From positions 1-12,078 of the forward strand of contig CAZJJO010000062.1 of NCBI GenBank assembly GCA_964546375.1: 12,078 nucleotides of DNA. Reading direction: 5' to 3'. Origin of the DNA: CAYVFM01 sp964546375. GTDB lineage: Bacteria; Gemmatimonadota; Gemmatimonadetes; Palauibacterales; Palauibacteraceae. Below the pieces are notes generated by a model. That model was given only the letters and a program-made list of their open reading frames with translations, searched no databases and had not been told where the DNA came from. Positions 5,132-12,078 of the stretch are shown in pieces (positions within the stretch are counted from its first letter, which is position 1; each line of letters starts with the position of its first letter). Both the position numbers and the translations under genes were made by a program.

Positions 5132-6525
5132 CGGTCGGCTCCCTCCTGCTCCGCGTCGTCGCTTCCGCCGTCGTCGGCGGCCTCGACGGGCTGGTCGATC
5201 ACCACGCTCAGGTTCTTCTCGGTCAGGTAGCGGTCGACGACCCGGCGCAGGTCCTCGCGGGTCACCGACAGGTAGCGGTCGAGCTGCCGGTTCACGTCCG
5301 AAAGGTCGGGATGGAACTGGGCGAAGCGCAGCAGCGCCTCGGCCTTCTCGAAGGTGGACTGCCGTCCCTGGACGTGGTCGGCTTCGAAGCTGTTCTTGGC
5401 CTTCTCCAGCTCCTCCTCGGTGGGAGGCTCCTCGTGGAGACGGCGGAGCTCCTGCTGGAAGAGGCCCCGCAGCGAGTCGGGGGTGATCCCCTGGTTGGCG
5501 AAGGCCAGCACCAGGAAGAGCCCGGGCCCCTTGCGGGAGTAGAGCTGGGAGCTCATCTGCTGGGCCGCCCCGGCCTCGTCCACGATGGACCGGTACAGCC
5601 GCGAGCTCTCGCCCTGGCCGAAGACGTTGGCCAGGAGCTGCAGCGGCGGGTTGTCCTCGTGCGCGGCCGGCGGGATCCGGAAGCTCCAGACCACGGCGGG
5701 CAGGTTCGCGTTCGGATCCTCGACCGTGTCCACGCGCATGCCCGGCGTGTAGTCGACGTCGCACGGGGGACCCGAGGGGACCTCGCCGGACGGGATGCCC
5801 CCGAAGTACCGCTCGATCATCTCCTTCGCCCGCTCCGGCTCGAAGTCCCCCACCACCGCCAGCGTGGCGTTGTTCGGCACGTAGTAGGTCTCGTAGAACT
5901 CCCGGGCGTCCTCCGCGGTGGCCGCGTTCAGGTCCTCCATCGGCCCGATGGGGGAGTGCGCGTAGCCCGGGCAGCCGACGTCCCGGTAGGGGACGTGCCA
6001 GACCCCGGTGAGGAAGGCCCGGCCGTAGGGGCTGTTGTCGAACGACTGCCGCCGCTCCTCCTTCACCGTGGAGCGCTGGTTCTCGAAGTTCTCCTGGGTC
6101 ACGTCCAGCGCCCGCATGCGGTCGGCCTCGAGCCACAGGGCCAGGTTGAGCCGGTTGGCGGGGAGGGTCTGGTAGTAGTTGGTCCGGTCCTCGCTGGTGC
6201 TGCCGTTGAGGTTGCCGCCCACGCTCTCGACGTAGTCGAAGTACTCGTTCTTCTCCACGTGCTCCGACCCCTGGAACATCATGTGTTCGAACAGGTGGGC
6301 GAACCCGAACCGGCCTTCGGGCTCGTCGCTCGACCCGACGCCGTACCAGAGGTCCACCGTGACGATGGGCGTGGAGTGGTCCTCCGAGAGGATCACCTGG
6401 AGGCCGTTGTCCAGGGTGTAGGACTCGTAGGAGATCTCGCCCGCCTCCTGTGCTCCGGCCGGTCCCGCCGGAGCCGCCAGGAGGAGCGCCGCCAGGGCGG
6501 CGGCCGCGCTCCGCAGTCTCGACAT
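5128..6525 (-). CDS. M16 zinc metallopeptidase, catalytic subunit
   Basis: This 465-residue protein is the zinc-bearing member of the pair (pitrilysin/processing-peptidase family), probably exported and active on peptides or misfolded proteins in the periplasm. A signal peptide occupies about 1-25 (AALAALLLAAPAGPAGA). The inverted zinc motif HLFEH is at 77-81, and the third ligand is Glu156 or Glu157 in TVKEERRQ, at the usual distance. The C-terminal half keeps Arg309 in GQGESSRLYR, but the usual following tyrosine region is changed to AAQQMSSQ; the partner gene supplies that tyrosine, suggesting an obligate heterodimer. The ATG at 6525 is preceded by GGGAG (6532-6536) six bases away, and it places the signal peptide properly; an upstream start at 6594 would bury it. 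The stop overlaps the next start by four bases. The C-terminus is acidic and low-complexity. Confidence 0.93.
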   Translation of the reverse strand: MSRLRSAAAALAALLLAAPAGPAGAQEAGEISYESYTLDNGLQVILSEDHSTPIVTVDLWYGVGSSDEPEGRFGFAHLFEHMMFQGSEHVEKNEYFDYVESVGGNLNGSTSEDRTNYYQTLPANRLNLALWLEADRMRALDVTQENFENQRSTVKEERRQSFDNSPYGRAFLTGVWHVPYRDVGCPGYAHSPIGPMEDLNAATAEDAREFYETYYVPNNATLAVVGDFEPERAKEMIERYFGGIPSGEVPSGPPCDVDYTPGMRVDTVEDPNANLPAVVWSFRIPPAAHEDNPPLQLLANVFGQGESSRLYRSIVDEAGAAQQMSSQLYSRKGPGLFLVLAFANQGITPDSLRGLFQQELRRLHEEPPTEEELEKAKNSFEADHVQGRQSTFEKAEALLRFAQFHPDLSDVNRQLDRYLSVTREDLRRVVDRYLTEKNLSVVIDQPVEAADDGGSDDAEQEGADR

Positions 6526-6751
6526 GGTCTGCTCCCGCCTGCTGTCGTGTGCGCTTTCCGCCGTCCGGGACGGGTGGGTGCCCCTCCCGGACACGGTCGA
6601 GGGAGGACGGCGGACGGCCGTACGGCCCGTCGCCGGCCTCGTGAAGCGGTCGCCAATCTAACCGACGACCGTTCCCATAACAGGCGGGGGAGCGGCGGCG
6701 TTGAACGCGGGTCCGACGGGCGAGCGCGCCGGGGCCGCAGCGTCGACCGCT
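6526..6751. other. Gap between uvrA 3' end and the M16 operon
   Basis: These 226 bases contain no gene. They include the likely promoter of the M16 block and its leader, in which GGCCGTACGGCC (6616-6627) is a perfect 12-bp palindrome that could fold as a hairpin in the mRNA. No obvious terminator for uvrA with a T-tract is seen. Confidence 0.6.
6655..6683 (-). promoter_or_regulatory. Possible promoter of the M16 peptidase block
   Basis: On the minus strand CTGTTA (6678-6683) and TAGATT (6655-6660) are 17 bases apart, with three and four matches to -35 and -10 consensus. This is the most AT-rich stretch of the gap. Transcription would start near 6648, giving a leader of about 120 bases. Confidence 0.33.
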
Positions 6752-9709
6752 TCAGCCCGCGGCCCGGCCCTCCCGCTCCGCCCCCTCCCGGCCCGCGTGC
6801 CGGCGCAGGTGCCGGCCGGTGACCGAGTCCTCGGCCTCCATGATCGTCTCCGGCGGGCCGGCCGCCACGATCTCGCCGCCCTCCTCGGCCGGGCCCGGGC
6901 CCAGGTCGATCACCCAGTCGGCGCTGCGGATCACCTCCAGGTTGTGCTCCACCACCAGCACCGTGTGGCCCGCCTCGACGAGCTGGTCGAGCACCTGGAT
7001 CAGCCGGTCGATCTCGCCCAGCCCCAGCCCGACGGTGGGCTCGTCCAGCAGGTAGATCCGCTGGCCCGAGCCCGCCGCCCGGGCCAGCTCGCGGGCCACC
7101 TTCAGCCGCTGGGCCTCGCCGCCGGAGAGGGTGTTGGCCGGCTGGCCCAGCCGCAGGTAGCCCAGGCCCACGCGCTGGAGCTGCCACAGGGCCTGGCCGA
7201 TGCGGTCCTGGCGCAGGAAGAAGCGGATGGCGCGGTCCACCGTCATCTGCAGGACGTCGTGGATCGTGTGGCCCCGGTACTCCACCTCCAGCACCTCCGG
7301 GCGGAAGCGCTTGCCCCCGCACACCTCGCAGGGCGAGGAGACGTCGGCCATGAAGACCATCTCCACCTCCTCCTCGCCCGCCCCCTTGCAGGCCTCGCAG
7401 CGGCCGCCCTCGACGTTGAAGCTGAAGTGTCCCGGGCCGTAGTCGCGCTCCCGCGCCAGCGGCTGGTCGGCGAACAGCTCCCGGATCGGCGTGAAGGCGT
7501 CGATGTAGGTGACCGGGATCGAGCGCGGGGTCCGGCCGATGGGGGTCTGGTCCACCCGCACCACGTCGTCCAGGGCGCCGGCCCCCTCCAGGGCCTCGTA
7601 CTCGCCCGTCTCCTCGCCCAGGTGCTCCCGGGCGCTCGTCTCCCCCTCCAGGGCCCGCTCGAGGGCGTGGAAGAGGAGGTCGTCCACCAGGGTGGACTTG
7701 CCCGCCCCGGAGACGCCGGTGACCACCGTCATCCGGCCCAGCGGGACCTCGGCGTCGACGCCCTCGATGTTGTGCAGGCGGGCGTCCCGCAGCCGGAGCC
7801 ACCGGTTGCCCGGCTCCTCCCGCTCCCGGGCCGGCTCGCCGCCCCGCTCGGCCAGCAGCCGGCCGGTGGCGGTGTCGGCCCCCACCAGCTCCTCGCAGGT
7901 CCCCTCGAAGACCACCTCGCCCCCCTCGTCGCCCGAGCCCGGCCCCAGCTCCACGAGCCGGTCGGCCACCCGCATCACCTCGGGGTCGTGCTCCACCATG
8001 AGCACCGTGTTGCCCCCGGCCCTGAGCCGCAGCAGGACGTCCAGGAAGCGCTCGACGTCGTGGGGATGGAGCCCGATGGTGGGCTCGTCGAGCACGTAGA
8101 GGGTGTCCGTCAGCCGGCTGCCCAGGCAGCGGGCCAGCCGGATGCGCTGCATCTCGCCCCCCGAGAGGGTCCGGGCCTGCCGGTCCAGGGTGAGGTAGCC
8201 GAGCCCCACCGCCTCCAGGAAGCCCAGCCGGTCGGTCAGCTCCTCCAGGATCCGCTCGGCCACCTTCCGCTCGAAGGCCGGCAGCTCCAGCCCCTCCAGC
8301 CAGGCCAGCAGGTCGGAGACGGTCTCGTCGGCGGCGTCCGAGACGTGCCGGCCGCCCACCCGGACGTGGAGCGCCTCGGGCCGCAGGCGCTCGCCGCCGC
8401 ACGCACGGCAGCGGACCGGCTTCTGGTACTGGCGCAGGAAGACGCGGATGTAGCGCTTGTACTTCTTGCTCTCGCGCGACCGGAGGAAGGGGAGCATCCC
8501 CCGGAACGACTCGCTCCCCTCCATCAGCTCCGCCCGCAGGTGGTCGGGCAGCTCCTCCCAGGGGGTCGAGGGGTCGACGTCCCGGCGCTCGAGGAAGGCC
8601 CGCAGCTCCCGGCGCTGGCGCTCGTAGCGCGGCTTCGTCCAGGGGTCCAGCGCCCCGTCGCCCACCGGCCGCGAGGGATCCGGGACGATCAGCTCCTCGT
8701 CGTACTCCAGGGTGGCGCCGAACCCCTCGCACTCCGGGCAGGCCCCGGCGGCGCTGTTGAAGCTGAACAGGGCCGGCCGCGGCTCCTCGAACGACCGCCC
8801 GCACCCGTCACAGCGGAAGGCCTCGTCGAACCGCCGCCGGGCGGCCGCCACGGCGTCGCCGTCCCGGCGCCCGGCCTCCACCACCAGGCCCACCCCGTCG
8901 CCCTCGGCGAAGGCCGCCGCCAGGGCGTCGGCCAGCCGCTCGCGCTCGTCCGGGTCGACCGCCAGGCGGTCCACCACCACCAGCAGCTCGTCGACGGCGG
9001 TGAGATCCGGCCCCGCCTCCGTCGCGTCGTCCTCCCCCGCGCCGGACGCCCGCCCCGCGTCGGAGCCCGCCTCGCCCCCGGCCGCCGGGCCGTCCCCGGC
9101 CGCGACGCCGGGATCGGCGCCCTCCTCCCCGCCCACCTCCAGCTCCGGCAGGTAGACCTCCCGGCCGTCGGCCAGCACCCGGAGGTAGCCCTGCGAGCGG
9201 AGGTTGGTCACCGCCACCGCGTGGCTGATCTCCTCGCTCAGCTCCAGCGGGAAGGCCACCCAGGCCCGCTCCCCCTCCGCCCGGGCCAGCACCTCGTCGG
9301 TCGCCGAGGTCACGGTGTCGGGCTCCACCGGCGCCTGGCAGTCCGGACAGATCGTGGTCCCGACCCGCGCCCAGAGCAGGCGCAGGAAGTCGTGGACCTC
9401 GGTCACCGTCCCCACCGTCGACCGGCTGGTCTGGACGGTGTTGCGCTGGTCGATGGCCACCGCCGGGCTGACCCCGTCCACCCGCTCCACGGCGGGCTTC
9501 TCCATCTGCTCGAGGAACTGCTTGGCGTAGGTGGAGAGCGACTCGATGTAGCGGCGCTGGCCCTCGGCGTAGATCGTGTCGAAGGCCAGCGACGACTTGC
9601 CCGAGCCCGAGGGTCCGGTCAGCACCGTCACCGCCCGCCGCGGGACGGACAGGTCGACGCCCTTCAGGTTGTGCTGGCGGGCGCCGAGGACGCGGATCTC
9701 TCGCTTCAT
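6752..9709 (-). CDS. uvrA: Excinuclease ABC subunit A
   Basis: UvrA is the dimeric ATPase that finds bulky DNA damage and loads UvrB in nucleotide excision repair. At 985 residues it is slightly longer than usual (about 940). In order: Walker A GPSGSGKSS (32-40); UvrB-binding and insertion region; zinc module C300/C303-C324/C327; CxxC at 434-437; signature LSGGEM (515-520); Walker B with DEPTIGLH (541-548); second Walker A GVSGAGKST (665-673); PIGRTPRS (723-730); zinc module C771/C774-C794/C797; signature LSGGEAQR (861-868); Walker B LLDEP (887-891). Two oddities: an acidic Gly/Ala-rich insertion at about 191-235, and DEPTVGLG in the second site where UvrA normally has a histidine after GL (Gly896). 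The start at MKREIRVLGARQHNLKGV matches the family although no Shine-Dalgarno precedes it. The gene looks functional and housekeeping. Confidence 0.96.
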   Translation of the reverse strand: MKREIRVLGARQHNLKGVDLSVPRRAVTVLTGPSGSGKSSLAFDTIYAEGQRRYIESLSTYAKQFLEQMEKPAVERVDGVSPAVAIDQRNTVQTSRSTVGTVTEVHDFLRLLWARVGTTICPDCQAPVEPDTVTSATDEVLARAEGERAWVAFPLELSEEISHAVAVTNLRSQGYLRVLADGREVYLPELEVGGEEGADPGVAAGDGPAAGGEAGSDAGRASGAGEDDATEAGPDLTAVDELLVVVDRLAVDPDERERLADALAAAFAEGDGVGLVVEAGRRDGDAVAAARRRFDEAFRCDGCGRSFEEPRPALFSFNSAAGACPECEGFGATLEYDEELIVPDPSRPVGDGALDPWTKPRYERQRRELRAFLERRDVDPSTPWEELPDHLRAELMEGSESFRGMLPFLRSRESKKYKRYIRVFLRQYQKPVRCRACGGERLRPEALHVRVGGRHVSDAADETVSDLLAWLEGLELPAFERKVAERILEELTDRLGFLEAVGLGYLTLDRQARTLSGGEMQRIRLARCLGSRLTDTLYVLDEPTIGLHPHDVERFLDVLLRLRAGGNTVLMVEHDPEVMRVADRLVELGPGSGDEGGEVVFEGTCEELVGADTATGRLLAERGGEPAREREEPGNRWLRLRDARLHNIEGVDAEVPLGRMTVVTGVSGAGKSTLVDDLLFHALERALEGETSAREHLGEETGEYEALEGAGALDDVVRVDQTPIGRTPRSIPVTYIDAFTPIRELFADQPLARERDYGPGHFSFNVEGGRCEACKGAGEEEVEMVFMADVSSPCEVCGGKRFRPEVLEVEYRGHTIHDVLQMTVDRAIRFFLRQDRIGQALWQLQRVGLGYLRLGQPANTLSGGEAQRLKVARELARAAGSGQRIYLLDEPTVGLGLGEIDRLIQVLDQLVEAGHTVLVVEHNLEVIRSADWVIDLGPGPAEEGGEIVAAGPPETIMEAEDSVTGRHLRRHAGREGAEREGRAAG

Positions 9710-9930
9710 GGACGGGTCGGGAGCGGGGACCGCCGCCGGGCGGGGCGTCCGGGTCCGCCGCGGACGGCCGGCGGCGGCGAGGAGCGGCTTGGCACGAAAG
9801 CGTGGATACGGTACCGTCCCGCCCCGTCGGGGGTCCAGCCGGCGCCGGGCGCGGGTCCCTCGGGCCGCCGGCACGGCTGTGGCGTCGGTGGTCCTCCGGC
9901 CGACCGATCCCCCCCACCGCGAGAGGAGCC
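9710..9930. promoter_or_regulatory. Divergent promoter region of uvrA and the ABC exporter
   Basis: No gene lies in these 221 bases. The region contains ACGGTACCGT (9808-9817) and GTCCGCCGCGGAC, both self-complementary. I looked for the common LexA box forms (CTGT-N8-ACAG and GAAC-N4-GTTC) and saw none, so damage control of uvrA is not evident here. Confidence 0.5.
9789..9817 (+). promoter_or_regulatory. Possible promoter of the ABC exporter gene
   Basis: TTGGCA (9789-9794), five of six matches to a -35 box, is followed after 17 bases by TACCGT (9812-9817), a poor -10. The palindrome ACGGTACCGT (9808-9817) covers the -10 and could be an operator. The start of transcription would be about 107 bases before the ATG. 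Confidence 0.27.
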
Positions 9931-11769
9931 ATGCGACCCAGCCCCGACGGCCCGATCCGGGAGGAGGACGCTCTCGGCAAGGCCTACGACGCCCGCCTCC
10001 TGCGTCGCCTGCTGGGCTACCTGCGCCCCTACAGGTGGCCCACGGTGGCGGCCGTGGCCATGCTCATCCTGGCCTCGGGCCTGGAGCTGGTGGGGCCGAT
10101 CCTCACCAAGGTGGCCATCGACCAGGCCTTCCCGCAGGAGGACCCGGGCCTGCTGGGCCTGCTGGCCGTGGGCTTCGTGGGCGCGCTGGTGCTCTCGGCC
10201 GCCCTGGAGTACGGCCGCACCCTGCTCACCACGTGGATCGGCCAGCGGGTGATGAAGGACCTCCGGGCCGAGATCTTCGAGCAGCTCCAGCGGCTGGACC
10301 TCTCCTTCTTCGACCGCAACCCGGTGGGTCGGCTGATGACCCGGGTCACCAGCGACGTCGAGGTCCTGAACGAGATGTTCACCTCGGGCGTCGTCAAGAT
10401 CTTCGGCGACCTCTTCACCCTGGCCTTCATCATGGCCGCCATGCTCGTCATGGACTGGCGGCTGGCGCTGGTGACCTTCACGGTCCTCCCGCTGGTCTTC
10501 GGCGCCGCCTGGCTCTTCCGCGTGAAGGCGCGGGAGGCCTACCGGGACGTCCGGGTCCGGCTGGCCCGCCTCAACGCCTTCCTCCAGGAGCGGCTCACCG
10601 GCATGGAGGTGGTCCAGCTCTTCCGGCAGGAGGACCCCTCCCGGGAGCGGTTCCGGGAGCTGAACGACAGCCACATGGAGGCCTGGCTCCGGTCGGTCAC
10701 CTACTACGCGATCTTCTTCCCGGTGGTGGAGATCTTCTCCTCGGTGGCCTTCGCGCTCATCCTCTGGTACGGGGGCGCCTCGGCGCTGGAGGGGACGATC
10801 ACGCTGGGCACCATCGCCGCCTTCCTCCAGCTCGCCCGGCGCTTCTTCCGGCCCATCCAGGACCTGTCGGAGAAGTACAACGTCGTCCAGAGCGCCATGG
10901 CCAGCTCCGAGCGGATCTTCCGGCTGCTGGACCGGGAGCCGGCCGTCGAGGACCCCGGGGCGCCGGCGGCCCTGCCGGAGCCCACGCGGGGCCGGATCGC
11001 GTTCGAGGACGTGTGGTTCCGCTACCCGACGGCCGACGACGACGAGGTGGTCCGCGTCGGCGAGTCGGAGCGCGAGTGGGTGCTGGAGGGGATCGACTTC
11101 GCCGTCGAGCCCGGCCAGCGGGTGGCGATCGTCGGGGCCACGGGCGCGGGCAAGTCGACGATCATCAACCTGCTGATGCGCTTCTACGAGCCCCAGCGGG
11201 GCCGGATCCTCCTGGACGGGACGGACGTCTCGCAGGTCGGCCGCCAGGACCTCCGCGCCCGGATGGGGCTCGTGCTCCAGGACGTCTACCTCTTCTCGGG
11301 GAGCCCGGCCCAGAACGTCCGGCTCGGGCGCGAGTCGGTCAGCGACGAGGACCTCGCCGCCGCGGCCCGCCGGGTGGGCGTGGACCGCTACGTGGAGCGG
11401 CTCGACGCCGGCTGGGACCAGGAGCTGGGCGAGCGGGGCGACCGCCTGAGCGTGGGCGAGCGCCAGCTCCTGAGCTTCGCCCGGGCCCTGGCCGACGACC
11501 CGCCGGTGCTGCTGCTGGACGAGGCCACCAGCTCGGTGGACTCGGAGGTGGAGGCCCAGATCGAGGAGGCCCTGGAGGAGCTGATGCGGGGCCGGACCAG
11601 CCTGGTCATCGCCCACCGGCTGTCGACCATCCGGAACGCCGACCGCATCCTGGTGCTCCACCAGGGCCGGATCCACGAGTCGGGCACCCACCGGGAGCTG
11701 CTGGAGCGGGGCGGGCTCTACGCCCGGCTGCACCGCCTGCAGTTCGAGCCGGCGGCGGGCGCCGCCTGA
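9931..11769 (+). CDS. ABC transporter half-transporter (type IV exporter: membrane domain plus ATPase)
   Basis: This 612-residue inner-membrane protein has one six-helix exporter domain (helices roughly 36-58, 72-94, 150-175, 176-196, 255-280, 285-300) followed by one ATPase domain, the MsbA/MdlB/multidrug layout. ATPase motifs: A-loop Tyr365 in WFRYP, Walker A GATGAGKST (402-410), Q-loop Gln450, signature LSVGE (506-510), Walker B VLLLDE (526-531) with catalytic Glu531, and switch His562. The LSVGERQLLSFARAL signature resembles the catalytically intact member of heterodimeric exporters. A short acidic insertion lies between the A-loop and Walker A (about 366-383). The ATG at 9931 follows GAGAGGAG (9921-9928); longer frames would add a basic, non-conserved extension. 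No partner gene is visible, so it is either a homodimer or its partner lies elsewhere. The substrate cannot be told. Confidence 0.9.
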   Translation: MRPSPDGPIREEDALGKAYDARLLRRLLGYLRPYRWPTVAAVAMLILASGLELVGPILTKVAIDQAFPQEDPGLLGLLAVGFVGALVLSAALEYGRTLLTTWIGQRVMKDLRAEIFEQLQRLDLSFFDRNPVGRLMTRVTSDVEVLNEMFTSGVVKIFGDLFTLAFIMAAMLVMDWRLALVTFTVLPLVFGAAWLFRVKAREAYRDVRVRLARLNAFLQERLTGMEVVQLFRQEDPSRERFRELNDSHMEAWLRSVTYYAIFFPVVEIFSSVAFALILWYGGASALEGTITLGTIAAFLQLARRFFRPIQDLSEKYNVVQSAMASSERIFRLLDREPAVEDPGAPAALPEPTRGRIAFEDVWFRYPTADDDEVVRVGESEREWVLEGIDFAVEPGQRVAIVGATGAGKSTIINLLMRFYEPQRGRILLDGTDVSQVGRQDLRARMGLVLQDVYLFSGSPAQNVRLGRESVSDEDLAAAARRVGVDRYVERLDAGWDQELGERGDRLSVGERQLLSFARALADDPPVLLLDEATSSVDSEVEAQIEEALEELMRGRTSLVIAHRLSTIRNADRILVLHQGRIHESGTHRELLERGGLYARLHRLQFEPAAGAA

Positions 11770-11775
11770 GCGGCC

Positions 11776-12015
11776 GTGGGCGACTTCCCGGGGGCCCTGC
11801 TGGAGGGTGCGGCGCGGCTGGACACCCGGTGGGTGCTGGCCGCCTGCCTGGCCGCCCTCGACGTCTGGGCGGTGGGCCTGCTGGTCCGCTCGGACGGCTC
11901 CCGCCGGGAGAAGGTGCTCTGGACCGGCGTCATCGTCCTCTGCCCCATCGTGGGGTGCGTCCTCTGGTACGTGCTGGGCCCGCAGCCCGACCTGGAGCCG
12001 GCGGCCGGCGGCTGA
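11776..12015 (+). CDS. Small two-helix membrane protein, PLDc_N (phospholipase D-nuclease N-terminal) type
   Basis: This 79-residue protein has two predicted membrane helices, about 19-37 (WVLAACLAALDVWAVGLLV) and 47-67, separated by a short charged loop RSDGSRREK. The pattern of Asp-Trp in the first helix, a basic loop, then LW..VIVLCPIVGCVLWYVLGP matches the PLDc_N family, found alone in small membrane proteins or in front of cardiolipin synthases; no phospholipase domain follows here. The GTG start is six bases after the ABC exporter stop, so the two are probably co-transcribed and translationally linked. The start codon lacks a clear Shine-Dalgarno. The function of stand-alone members is not established; it might assist the exporter. 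Confidence 0.75.
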   Translation: MGDFPGALLEGAARLDTRWVLAACLAALDVWAVGLLVRSDGSRREKVLWTGVIVLCPIVGCVLWYVLGPQPDLEPAAGG

Positions 12016-12078
12016 GCCCGGGCGGGCGCGCCTCCCGCTCCGCGCCGGGGGCGGGGGTCTCCGGCCGGCGACGCCGCC
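12016..12078. other. 3' end of window, no gene seen
   Basis: This stretch has GGCGCG (12025-12030) facing CGCGCC (12041-12046) around ten bases, a weak terminator candidate for the preceding two genes. No T-tract follows and no coding start is visible before the window ends. Confidence 0.3.

Noticed and set aside
2693..5230. Long plus-strand open frame opposite the M16 genes
   Set aside because: Its translation is low-complexity, rich in Arg, Gly, Leu, Val and His without any family motif; it mirrors the true genes in very GC-rich DNA where stops are rare.
6752..9709. Drug-resistance UvrA-like protein (DrrC type) beside an exporter
   Set aside because: The adjacent exporter suggested it, but this UvrA keeps the UvrB-binding region and both zinc modules, so ordinary repair function is the better reading.
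9790..9806. Sigma-54 promoter (TGGCACG)
   Set aside because: The -24-like element is present but no GC-containing -12 element follows at the required spacing.
6701..10252. Long plus-strand open frame opposite uvrA
   Set aside because: Same mirror effect; uvrA on the other strand has full motifs across the whole span.
9706..11733. Long minus-strand open frame opposite the ABC exporter
   Set aside because: No recognisable domain and biased composition; the plus-strand exporter explains the span.
1..12078. CRISPR array, tRNA, insertion sequence or phage module
   Set aside because: No regular direct repeats, cloverleaf, transposase, integrase or terminal repeats were found on either strand.

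Overview
The window is 12 kb of very GC-rich bacterial DNA with short intergenic gaps, bidirectionally packed genes and strongly G/C-ending codons. The gene set (gyrA, uvrA, a secreted M16 peptidase pair, ABC exporter, glycosyltransferase) is chromosomal and mostly housekeeping. Protein style (a secreted M16B pair with a DUF3108-like tail, a bacterioferritin-like ferritin, a glycosyltransferase carrying a Rossmann tail) and the GC level remind me most of Gemmatimonadota or a neighbouring high-GC lineage; this is an impression, not a proof. I see no insertion sequence, phage gene, tRNA, rRNA or CRISPR array.

Layout. 1-370 (-): N-terminal 123 codons of gyrA, cut by the window edge just before the catalytic tyrosine. 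371-728: a 358-bp gap with palindromes and a large nested inverted repeat. 729-1163 (-): a small diiron ferritin-like protein. 1164-1457: divergent control region with two related Fur-family-like boxes. 1458-1826 (+): unrecognised 122-aa soluble protein whose predicted promoter lies just upstream of the better box. 1888-6525 (-): three-gene block reading from 6525 downward: zinc-bearing M16 peptidase, Zn-less M16 partner with a C-terminal extension (ATGA overlap between them), then a family-2 glycosyltransferase that has no usual start codon in front of its first conserved strand. 6752-9709 (-): full-length uvrA. 9931-11769 (+): ABC exporter half-transporter, divergent from uvrA. 11776-12015 (+): small two-helix membrane protein of the PLDc_N type. 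The last 63 bases hold no gene.

How it fits together. The ferritin-like gene and the unknown gene probably share metal-responsive control. The two M16 proteins look like complementary halves of one periplasmic zinc peptidase: one has HxxEH, the other has the Arg/Tyr pair. The glycosyltransferase follows with almost no gap and may depend on translation of the peptidase. UvrA is the damage-recognition ATPase of nucleotide excision repair; its divergent neighbour, an exporter half, lacks a visible partner.

I did not find a clearly new multi-gene system. The items most worth a second look are the start-less glycosyltransferase, the metal-box-controlled unknown gene, the M16 fusion, the altered second ATPase site of UvrA, and the nested inverted repeat upstream of gyrA.
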